Source of the DNA: Erodium maritimum
Taxonomy: Eukaryota > Streptophyta > Magnoliopsida > Geraniales > Geraniaceae
Assembly: GCA_963921825.1 (NCBI GenBank)
Contig: OY997592.1
Coordinates: 32,978,252-33,042,251 of the forward strand
Length of the DNA: 64,000 bases
Reading direction: 5' to 3'
The position numbers and the translations under genes are program-made. Positions 16,641-29,000 of this stretch are shown in pieces. Under the pieces are notes generated by a model, which searched no databases, was not told where the DNA came from, and was given only the letters and a program-made list of their open reading frames with translations. Positions within the stretch are counted from its first letter, which is position 1. Each line of letters opens with the position of its first letter.

Positions 16641-16841
16641 GGGTTTAAATTGTTTTAGATTTAATTTAAAAAAAATTTCCGTTGACGACCGTTCTGACGC
16701 AGGGACACCCGACCCGCGTGCGAGGGACGAGGGCTAAGGCCCGACCCGCGTAAAAGCCGTCCCACAATAGGACGGCCCACGTCCCGCGGACCGCAAACGC
16801 GCGGGTCGGGCGCTAGGGCCGGCCCGCTGTGAATGCTCTTA

Positions 16842-17056
16842 GAGCTGGAGTGGGCCGATTGGACCGATAAGGGCGGTTCCAGGTCCATTTTGAACAGCCG
16901 TATAAGTAAGAGTAGCTGTGAGGCGGCAACTGGTTGGTGCGGTTTTGGAGGACGATTGCGTGAAGGAAAGGAATGGTCAGACATCCCAGCAGGAGAAAAA
17001 TATCAACCGCCTGCTAAATCTACCACCACTCCCCGTCCTCAGCGATTCTACTGTAT
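16842..17056 (+). promoter_or_regulatory. Proximal promoter/5' UTR of spinster-like gene
   Basis: All that separates the Harbinger insertion from the gene's start codon is 215 bp. It contains TGGGCCGATTGG (16851-16862), combining a TGGGCC site II-like motif and an inverted CCAAT box, and a weak GTATAAGTAA TATA-like stretch near 16900. A CT-rich leader precedes the ATG. The transcription start cannot be fixed from sequence. Confidence 0.4.
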
Positions 17057-20000
17057 ATGGCGGGTGATTCAGCTTCTAATCCCTCGTGGTTCACGCCCAA
17101 GAAGTAATTTCTTTGTTATTCTATTTTCCTCTTCAGTTTATAGATTTTTATCGGTGTCGAGTTTAATGGACGGCGTCTTCAATTTGTTACGTGTTCAGGT
17201 TTTGTTTCTAGAAATTTTAGGAGCCAAGAAAAATGTGTAATATGGTCAATCTGAGGAAGCTGCATAATTCCTCCATTTATATCATGTTCTCATCACAAGC
17301 TAATCATCATCTCTGGAATGACCTCTTTGCTCCTATAGTTTTAAGGATTAGGTCATGGGAAGTTCAAATTCGATTTATCAAGTACCTACTATGAGTAGAT
17401 GTGTGGATAACTTCTCTTTGTAGCTTATGTTGTGAGTGAAGGAGTATATGCTAATCACACCACTTCAAATTGTGTGAAGGAGTACACAGAGTAATTTGTT
17501 CATTTTGTATGCAAGGTAGATTTGTTCTAATGCAAATGTATAATTCGTATGGTAGTCAACAACTTGTTTTATATGATAATTGAAGCCCCATGCCTTGTTC
17601 TTGAGGCAGAAGTCCATTTCTGCTCACTGGAATGATTTGACGTTCACCATGATTGTTGCATTTGCCAAAATAACGTTGTATGTACCAGATGTGGGGCACC
17701 TCATGATGTCACACAAGAACTGTCCAATTGCTGGTTTTCTAGGATGAAAACATGCTGTTTTCTTTTGCAGGTTACTTGTAATCTTTTGTGTAATTAACAT
17801 GTTAAATTATGTGGATCGAGGAGCAATAGCAAGCAATGGTGTAAATGGAAGTCTTAGCAGCTGCTCAGAAAGTGGAATATGCACTGCTGGTAGTGGAATT
17901 CAGTAAGTTTCACCAAAAAACTTTTTTTATCACATAAGTCATTTTTGTCGCTATGATATGTTTTTCTTCTATAGTCCATATGCAGTCATTCCTAACACTA
18001 ATACACAAACAAATTGCTGATAAATAGGAAGTTGTTACAGGCCGTACGGACCGATACAAGGCGGGATAAGCCCACCACCCAGTGTGGCCAGTTAGGATAG
18101 TCTGCTAAGGGTTTGGTATTAGTTTGTTTCCTTTTTAATTACTGCCTTGTATTAGGATTTGGAAAGTTGGGTAGTTTTACAATTAAGGTTATAATAGGAT
18201 TTGGAAACCTCCTTGGCTATATATACCAAGAGAGAAGAATAAACTATTTACGAATTGAGAATTAAATAAATTGTTTAGTTCTCTACCATATATTAAAGCT
18301 CTCTCTCTTAAACGAGCTCGTCTCATCCATCCATGGATACAGTGTATTTCGGCCCTATAACGCGATCCAGAAGCTAGGACCTTAACAGAAGGTTAATGGG
18401 ATATTATGTTTTCCTTCCACTCCCGTCTTACATAAGTAATATATGCATATTTGTAGAAGATAGTGTTTAGATTGTGTAAGATATGCCATATGTATGGGGA
18501 GTATCAAAGATGTATGATGTCTTGACCAACTTGGATATTCTCTTGCACAGCATGGATATACCAATTTGTTTTTGACATGTTACCGATAAAGAAAGATAAC
18601 AGTATTAGAGCAAGAAAATATAACAGGATGATATGGTGCAAGTCTACGACTATATAATATAGCAATTTGTTTTTATTTCTCATAATATCATTTCATAATG
18701 TTGCTTGCAGAGGGGATTTTAACTTAAACAATTTTCAAGATGGTGTCTTATCATCTGCATTTATGGTTGGGCTTCTTGTGGCTTCTCCTATATTTGCTTC
18801 CTTGGCGAAGAGGTGTGCACCTTCATATGGCTGCAGTTGCTTAGTCGATAGTTCATTAAATATTTTGCAGTCTATTTGATCATTGTTGAATTCTGGTTGA
18901 TATATATGGTGTGAGTTTACTCAACAAAGGTGAATTGTTGATTGAACTTGTAAGCCATAAACAGTTAATTGACTTTTACAAGGTTCATGAATATATATCC
19001 CTTTAACAGATAAGACTCCAACATTGAAAGTAATGGGTATACACCTTTTGCAGAACCAACTACCAGTCATTTGAGTTGCAATTGAACATTGCTGCTTTCA
19101 GATAGCTATTGATTTTGATCTATATGTCTTTAACACTGTTTTGACAGCTCTGTTTGAAGTTATAATTTACTCAGTTTGGTTTGAGTTCTTACTCAACACT
19201 GTGCTTGCAGTCACAACCCTTTTAGGCTCATTGGAGTTGGTTTATCTGTTTGGACATTTGCGACGGCTGGCTGTGGTAGTTCATTTGATTTTTGGTCCAT
19301 CACAGTATGCCGTATGTAAGTATATGAATGTCATTTCCTTGAAAGGATTTATTATTGCTTTTTGAGTTTGTAGCGGTAGTTGTAAGCTATAAAATGGGTT
19401 TTTTGTCCTCTTAGGTTGGTTGGCGTTGGCGAGGCTTCTTTCATAAGTCTTGCTGCTCCATTTATAGATGATAATGCTCCCGTTGCTCAGGTTTTGTGTT
19501 TTTTTTTCTTTTTATTATTGAGCTTGTGTAATTAGCTTCTTATTTCATAACCGTGCTAAGTAATTTTTGTCACGATTCCAGAAAACTGCATGGCTTGCAA
19601 CATTTTACATGTGTATACCAACTGGAATTGCCTTGGGCTATGTGTATGGCGGACTTGTAAGCATCTATCTGAGTATTTATTCCCAAATTCCTTTTTTCTA
19701 GTTCCGTTTTTTTGGTTGAGATGCGAAGCACATACATTTCCTTTTCACGAGTACTTGGATAAGTGGAACTTTTCCTATCTTACTTCTTTTATTTACAAAG
19801 CTAGTTTGGATATCTTGAGTTATTTTTAGTCGTCCGACTAGTTATGGAAAATGACATAGTGATGCAATAGCACATGGTGCTTGTTTTATGGCGATTGTCA
19901 TGCAATGGCTGGTGGTGTTTATTCTAGAATATTGACCTGCAACTGTTGCAGTCCCGAATTTGGATCTCGTTATGAGATGTGTTGGAGAATTCGATTAACG

Positions 20001-23000
20001 AGAGAACTCACAATCTCGTTTAGGTTTCGTTAGAGAAAACCCTAGATCTCGTGTTTAGGATTCGTTAGAGAGAACCCAAGATCTCTTGGTAAACCTTTTG
20101 GCTTTGTTTGATAATTTCTTCCTCGATTATGAGCATCTCGCAATCAATGACAACTTCTTCTGTTACCTTGTCGAATACGTTGGTTACTACCGTCTTCGAA
20201 ATTACCGACTCGGCCATTGTTTTGATGATTTCCATTTCTTAGAACAATTTTCCGAATCCCTTAAGATATCAGACTAACGATGAACAGAGTCCGGACGTTC
20301 AGAGATCATGATCAAGTGATTGTAGCTCAATTTTCAGGCTTTGCCGCTTTTGATTCGTGTAGTAAGCACGAACAAATTCTACGTACATCTGCAACACTAA
20401 TCTATGTTATGGCCCAGATTTGGATCTCGTCATGAGATAGATTAGAGAATTGAACTAATGAGAGGACTCTCAATCTCGTTTAGGTTTGGTTGGAGAGGAC
20501 CCAAAATTTCATTATAAACCTATCGACTTTGTTTAATAATTTTTTTCATTCATTCTGGATCACATAGCTCTGTATTTATAGAGATGAATGGGAAGCCTCT
20601 TATGGACATACAAGCCTAACTGGTGTTCTAAAAATCGGTCCTAGGCGGGAATTACTCGGCACCTTAGGCGGGGATTTGTAGAACACCGACCCGATTTTAA
20701 CAAATTAGGCGGCTCTAGGCGGATTTGAAAAAATCGGGTCAGTGTTATAAGAATCGGCGCCTAGGCCGGGATTTTTGAAACTTTTATGTTCTTAAATATT
20801 TATTATTAATCGTTTTACAGTATTATTATTATTATTAATATATATCTTAAAATATATATAATTTTTATTTTTAAAGTTGATTATAAAACTAACAATCATA
20901 GATGATAAATATTTACATCTTAAATACTTGTGGATGTTAATGTTGTTTTCTTGTTTATTGACCTTTTTTTTAAATCTTTTAAGGGTAATATCGTATTAAT
21001 TTTCAATTGTTTATTGCAAGTATTTTTATAAGCATATTAACGTTGTTTATTTGAACTTTTTCATTTATATATTTATGTTTAATACTGTTAAGAAATCTAA
21101 TAAAAGTAGAAAAATAATCCGATTAATTCCTAATTAATCTTTAATTAGTCCCTGTTTAATCCTTGAAGACCCGATACGCCTGACCAGCGCCTACCATTTT
21201 TTAGAACCTTAAGCCTAACTAGGTGACCAAGTAAAGCCCATTAGACATATTCTAATTCTAACCCTAACACAGACATACAATACAAGAAAATTATTTACTA
21301 GTGCAATAGCAAGAAATTATTTAACTAACTAGTAATAGGAGTTACTCATTGCCATCTATTATCGGCCCGTAACAGCAACTAAGATAGTAAACTTGTGGAC
21401 TGTAAGCTATAATTCCTCTTCTTTGTTGATCTGGTGTGTCCAACTTGTCACTCACTTGAGTGACTCAACACCCTTCCCCTTTTTGTTTAACTATTCAACC
21501 CCTACAGGAATTGACTTGAAAAAATCGTTCTTTTTCCTGTTGCAATTTGTAATGATTACCATCTCTTATTTGTAACTTTTAAGGTTGGAAGCTATTTCAA
21601 CTGGCGTGTTGCGTTTTGGGGGGAGTCAATTTTGATGCTTCCATTTGCTGTATTGGGATTTATGATGAAACCTCTGCAGTTGAAAGGTACATGCTTTATG
21701 GTATGCCATCTATGCTCCAAAATGTCTTGACTGCCTGACCCTTAATGGATCACCCTGTATTTAACCTGTAAACATAGGTTTCGCTCCTGCTGAATCAAAA
21801 AAAGGGTTGATGTCTATGGAAACGGTTGCTTGTGCAATTGAAGGTTCTGAAGGTTTGAATAACTTCACTATTGATTATGTTATTTTCCTCAGGCCCACAT
21901 CCCATTGTTTGATATTATTGTTTTTGTTAGTATTAATTTAGTGAAAAAAGTGTTTTAGTCGTAGTTCAAGGGTGGGCCGTTGCTCGTACTCTTGACTTAA
22001 AGTAGTAAAGTCGGGCCATCCATACAGTACTATATAACTTATTGAGCTTTTCTAGTATGATTGGTTTGGACAAGAATCCACCATACAAAGTCATAATGGG
22101 TTTCTAGGACTTACCATCGCATACCGCACCACCATAGAATTTTGTACCGGGGAAAATAGCACATGAAACACTATACTTTCTATTGGCACGCATTCCTTAA
22201 ATTTTTTTCTTAATTGTTTCATTGTAATTATATGGGTTAATTGCCAAGACCTACCCTTATGTATTATCCACAGACGAAAAAACCCCTTATTTTTTGTTCA
22301 TGCTTTTAAGGTATCTTATATGAATTGTCTACCGCCTTCTGTTAGAAAAATGAATAGAATATAACGTTCGGTTATGCAGGTGACCACATGTGCCAGTTAA
22401 GGGTAAAATGAAAATACCATTTTACCCCTTTCAATAATAAATATACATAATTATAAAAGAACTAAAAATTATAAAATTATAAAAATTATTGTAAAAGAAT
22501 GATTAAAATAAAAAATGAGAGAAAAAGAATGAAATCGTAATTTGTCCGCCACTGTTCCAGCTTCTTCTCCGGCAAGCACATCTAGTCCTGCTCCGGCTTA
22601 TTCTCCATCATTGCTCCAACACTTCTTTGCTGCTTGAGTTCTTGTGAGAAGGGCCGATTTTCAGTCGAAGACGTTTACCTGCTGCGGATTTTCATTCGCC
22701 GGTTTCGAGGTTTCGATTTCTGAGAAGGACATGCGAGATATGGGTTTCGATTTCTGGGTTTCTGAGAATATGCAAGATCTGGTCAGGTTTTGAGTCACCA
22801 TTCTTGCTGCTGCAAGATCTGGTAACTTTCGATTTCTGGGTTTTCAGTCGAAGACAAAGGTTTGCAGCGGAGGAACCCTCAACGATAGACTAAGAAGAAG
22901 GTAAGCTCCAGTGGCACAGCGGCGGCGCGACCACAACAAGAAGAAAACACCTAACAAGACCACATCGAGAAGAAAACACCTAAGCTCCGGTCCCAAGCTC

Positions 23001-26000
23001 GCCGGAGAAGACGTAGGCGTGACTAGAAAGCAAGATTTTTATTTTATTTTACAATTATTTTTCTTTACTAAACTTAAATAAGAAAGTATATTTTAAGGAA
23101 TTAATAATAAACAGTTTTACAAAAGGCTTTTAATAATTAAGTTTCTAATAAGCAATTATATAATTTTTAATAATACATAAAAATTAGAAAAAAAGAAATA
23201 TGAAATTTAAAATTTTACAAAAATAATTAAATAAAAGTGATTTTATATAAAAAGTTGAAAAGCAATTATAATTTTTTTTGGAAAAGAAATAAACAAAGAT
23301 TAGAAAAAAGAAACATAAGAATTAACATTGTATAAAAAATAATAAATGAAAATGTAAAAATTAGAAAAGAATTGATGAATATTCAAGAATGCGTATAAAT
23401 TAGTTAAGAAATTAATGATATTATTAAGGGATATAATAGTCTTTCAACCCATCGGTCTGAAATTCAGTTCAAACACAGAAGGGTAAAAATATCATTTCAT
23501 TTCATGTTATCCCGTTATTGTTTTCTAACAGAAGACAGTGGACAATACTTAAGATTCCTTTAAAGCATGGACAACAGAAAAGGTCTTTTTTCGTCCATGG
23601 ATAATACATAAGGGTATGTTTTGGCAATTAACACAAATTATATATCACTATCGTTTTTAATATGGCTCACTGCTGCACTATTATATTTCTATGCTACAAT
23701 TTCTTGTACTAATAATTTATTCACACACCTAAAATCACCTATTTTTCTCGAGTAAGAACCAGCAATTCTTTTTGATTTTTTTGTAGTGTAAATATTTTCT
23801 GAGAAATGTTTACTTTTGCTTGTTTCCGATTCAGAAGTCTCAAATTCATATGGTCTGATTGAAAATGTGGGCTTACTTGCTTCAAAGACTAAGTGAGTGT
23901 TTCTTGCTTCACATCTATTGTATTCCCACAAATGACTATCTGAATTGGTCACAATAACACCTAGTAAATTTAATCATCATATTCCAACGTATGTGAAGGA
24001 ATGAAGAATGGTTACACCTGACGTAGATTTAAATCTCCTCCACATGAACTTTCTTTAGTTTAGTGCAAAGGTGCTGTTCAATTCATCAATGAACTATCTT
24101 AATATTCGGATAACATAATTTAGGTAGTTTTGAACTCTAGAGGGCCCTCTGTTTCTATATAAACTCGATTCGGGACTTTAGCTATACCTTCCGTAAAAAG
24201 ACAAAGAAATCTAACATATTAACCATTTTGTTCCACGTCTCTTGGTTTGCAGGTCAACAGCTCTATCCACAATTTCTATCCAATTTAGGAGGTTTGGGGA
24301 AGATATGAAAGTACTTTTGCTTGATAGAGTTTATGTTGCAAACGTTTTAGGTATTTTTATCAGTTCTCTTTCCCCAGTAATTTTAGTTCCTTCATTACAT
24401 GCAAATATGAATGTGTGTTTTTATCAGTAATTATATATGTATAATGGATACCTTAACATTTAATGTATATTGATTGGCAGGATATGTATTCTACAATTTT
24501 GTCATCGGAGCTTACTCATATTGGGGGCCAAAGGCTGGTTATAACATTTATAATATGGTATGATTATTTAGTTTTTCCCCTTCTCTTTTAATCTTTTCAT
24601 CAGACATCTTGCCCTGATTACAAATTCCCTTTCTTCATTGAAGGCTCTCTTTTGTTGTGTAGAACTTATAGGAACTGTATTATTTGTGTCAATCATTATG
24701 GAAATATTTGGCTAAACCTTGGCTTCTGATAGAGTAATGCGGATTTGACATTTGGAGGGATTACAATTGTTTGTGGAGTTGTGGGAACATTATCTGGAGG
24801 TCTCATTCTAGACCATATGGATGCCACAATTTCTAATGCTTTTAAGGTGAGTTTTTTTTATAAAAAAAAAATATTAAGATGACTTGTTTGATAGTTCAAA
24901 TTTCATTTACCATTGGAATGGACTCTTCCTTATGTATTGTGGTTTCATGCATGCAATAAGTTGCTCCTTGCGTTCCTGCTTTTTTTTCCAGCTTCTATCT
25001 GGAGCCACATTTTTTGGTGCAGCATTTTGCTTCAGTGCCTTTTGTCTTAAAAGCTTGTATGGCTTCATAGCTCTTTTCGCATTGGGTGAGATACTGGTCT
25101 TTGCCACACAGGTAATTCTATAATGCATAATTAGGTTCAAATTCTCAATAGTTCACTTATTCTGGCATAATTGTCTGCTCATTGTTGGATGCTTTCAGTT
25201 GGTCTTTTACTAAAAAAATTAAATAGGAGAAGTGGAGAACAGAAATAATTTGTTCCTATTAACTACGCAAGGGGGTTTCACCAGCAGTCCCATGGTAATG
25301 TTCGTAGTAAATAGACTGGATTATAGATTGTAGATCATTGTGCATGAACCTTTGCGTTCTTGGGTGTTAGCGAAGTATGAAAACTTATGGTTGTTTGATG
25401 CTATAAACTAATGTGTGTATTTGAGGTATTAGGTATCTGAGCATAGGCATCCACTTGGGTTGGCCTGGTGGTCAGACAGTTCTCTAACCTCCTTGAGGTC
25501 AGATTTTCGAACTCTAGTGAATACATCTGCTGGGGGGAGCAGGTGTGGGTGGTGGTTAGGTTAGAAATTAGAATAGGCTAGAGTAGGATTTCCCCCCTTT
25601 CTTGCACATAAAAAAAGGGTATGTGAGCATTGCACCAGAAGTTTTCTTGTAAATCCCGTGCACTTGAGTTATTTCTGCTCAACTCTTATCAAAAAGGGGA
25701 GAAACATTTGATGATATAACATCTAATAATCATGATCATGGGTATGAGCATCCAGTTAATAAGCATGGTCATGGGTACAAGCACCTAGAACATTTGTACA
25801 CGGTAACAGGGGCGGATCTAAGACCGAACAATTACGGGTGTCAAGAATTTTAGTGCCTTTTAAATTATAAATTAAAGAGTTATTTATACACATAGTTTGA
25901 TTACATTATTTTCATTTATACAGTAAAATATTTCCACAAAAAGAGTGGAAATAAGTATTTAAGTCCAATAAAATGACAATACATCAAAATTCATCTGTAA

Positions 26001-29000
26001 CTAAATTTAAAAATTTATGAAATTTTAATTGCTTCATTTGAATAACTGATTTTTTTTTCATTTGACGAGAATCTAACTTCATCATATCATGTTTTATGTA
26101 GACACTTTTAGAAGTGCTACCATAATTTTGGTGCATGAAAGAAAAATAATGACTATTGAGCACTCTAAACTAATAGAGATTAAATGAACAGTTGGTCATG
26201 ACGACCACCATTCTGAAAGATGGATGGTTTGGGAAAAGTCTCCAGAGTTCTTACTTCTTAGTTCCAAACATTTTTCTTTTTGTCATTTTTTCAATTTGTT
26301 TTTGAATAATTATGTGATAGTTAACTATTGTTGAGAATTACTTTAGGAAACATTAATTATTTGACAAAGGTATCACATTAATGAATCATCACTTCTCTTT
26401 AATTTGAGAGGGGTAAAAAATATAAGTAGAGTTATCATGTGGTCTTGTTCCCTGGTCCTGGTTATCGGACCCGATGACTGAGAACCCTGCACCACTCCTC
26501 GCAGTTAGCGTTGCAGGCTATCCTTCCGAATCCTGTTGACACGAAGTACACACACAAAGGACATAGGGAACTCGCGCTCTCAAGAAGTATCTGGGATAAT
26601 AATCTGCCCCCTTCTTATTCCCTAATCATGCTTTAAATACAAATAACAACTTCTAAAAATAGTCACGAGTGGAGAATGATCATCCTCAAATCGTGGGTAC
26701 TTGATACACACGGTCAAGCATAATCCAAATAATTCAAATTCAAAACTAAATCAAACTAATATTTTTCTTTAAATATGACAAGTCAACAACCGGACTTCCT
26801 CTTGTACGTGAATTGAGTTTGGTTTAATCAAAGCCCATAACAATTTATTTAGTGGGGCCATTCATGTAATTATATAGGGTCAACAATGTTTTAAAGAGCC
26901 TGGTATCTTGGTGAAACTTAATTACCGAATTTTGACCATTTCAAGTCAAAACTCAACCAAAACTCGGCCGAAACTCTATCAACCAGTTTTCATATACAAC
27001 AGTAAAGTGTATATGAAAATTTGCAGCCAAAGATCTGTGCATAGCTCATACACAAATCTATAGCAAGTTCAATTCACGTTTCGAATACAATTCAATTTGA
27101 CAAAACATGAATTAAAATGTGTTTGGAACTATCTTATTTTACTAAATTATTGCTACTTCTTGTCTTTAATGTATGCATTATATGTGTGTATGTATATATA
27201 CACATATAAATATTAAATTCAAAACACGTTTTGCTGATATCTCCCTGATAAGTGAAAAAATCCTTAATTGGCACCTGGCCTAGTTTTGACCATTGCCGGG
27301 TTTTAGAACCTTGAGGGTTAATAGAACTTAATACTACGAACAGAAACCCTGGGTATGAATTAGATCCACTCCTGTATGGTAAGTACCCGAAAAGGATCCA
27401 CTTCATGAAGTACACGTGCTTCATAGTTCATAAATTAATATACAGTGTCTAGACAATTGATTTCTTTACTGTAATTCCTCATTCACAATATTAAGTCTGC
27501 CCCTTACAGTTATTTCCATGTAATTTAAGCTCCTTCCTTTCGCTTAGTCTAACAAAAAGAGTGCATAGGAAATAAAAAACTAAAGATCATTGCTCGGAGA
27601 AATAGATTTCCATTTTACATGACATTATATGTTGGTTGGCTTTTCACTTGTCTAATATTATTATCTCTAAAAATGACAATTCTTTGAGGTGTGTTAGTTT
27701 GTAGAATTTTCATCTACTAAAAAATTCAGTACCTATATTAAATTTCTTTTACAGGCTCCTGTTAATTATGTGTGCCTTCATTGTGTCGAACCGAGCTTGA
27801 GACCATTATCTATGGCCATTTCAACTGTTTCAATCCATGTTTTTGGAGACGTGCCTTCTTCACCACTTGTTGGCGTCCTTCAGGTATGCCTCCAGAATTT
27901 CTCTGACTTTAAGTGGTGACTAGAGTTTTATTTATTTATTATTACTTTATGAAAGGACCAGTGTTGTTAACAATAAATTGACAGGAAAAAAGTTCACCAG
28001 CAAGGAATTGAGGCTTCTTGTTGTAATGAATTCAACTCAAGGCCTCCGATTTGGTTTTGGTTATTATTTCTTTGGATTAATCGTCCAAAACTACCCTAAA
28101 ATTTCGTTCACAAATGAAATGATGCACAAAGTTTCGTCCACGCTGTGTGGCTACACTATAGTTTCGTCCATAGACGTCTGTCAGGAAAATTTAACAGCAT
28201 CACTTAAAATGACTATTTTACCCTTGTGGGTTTGAATTGAATTTTTTTTATTTTTTTTCTTCTGATTTCTGATTTCTTTTATTGAATTAATTTCTTTATT
28301 TTTTTTATAATTATATAAGAGTAAATTTGTAATTTTAAAGGGTCAAATGAATGACTAGGGTTGAAGAAGGGTAAAATGGTCATTTCACTTTACCCTTAAC
28401 TGGCACATGTGCCATATGCATAACAGAAACGGAATATTCCCTTAGTTTTCTTGACAGAAGTCTGTGGACGAAAATATAGTATAGCCACACATCGTGGACG
28501 AAACTTTGTGCATCATTGCATTTGTGGACGAAACTTTAGGGTAGTTTGGGACAATTAACCCTATTTCTTGTGGGCTTCTAGAAAAGAAAATTATAACGAC
28601 TACCATGAGTGGGAATTACCTTCCAGTTTCATTCTCTATGTCATCATTTTGACTTGAATGAATATCATACGCAGGACCAAGTTAACAACTGGAGGGAAAC
28701 AGCACTCATTCTGACGTCTGTTCTGTTTATTGCTGCTGGGATATGGTTTATAGGTAACAACTCTTCCCACAATCTGTGGATAGATATTCGTCCACACTCC
28801 ACTGAAAAGTTCAGTAGCAGTGAAATGTAATTTTATTCGTGTTCGTATCATGTACAATTTGGTCCAAGCACTATGGAAATTAGTGATTAAAAATAAACTT
28901 ATTGTGTGCTTTGACAGGGATCTTTCTCCCCAGCGTGGACATGTTTAAAGAAGATAACAGTTCTACAAATGGGAAAGCCCAGATGGAACCCTTGCTTGAA

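Larger units (their letters stand above)
14815..16838 (-). mobile_element. PIF/Harbinger element 2 (carries transposase)
   Basis: Bounded by TTA at 14812-14814 and TTA at 16839-16841. Ends read GAGCATGTACAATGGG and, complemented, GAGCATTCACAGCGGG, imperfect inverted repeats. It contains a single large minus-strand transposase gene with its own TATA box and no SANT ORF. It abuts Harbinger element 1 with a shared TTA and stops 218 bp upstream of the start codon of the spinster-like gene. Confidence 0.75.
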
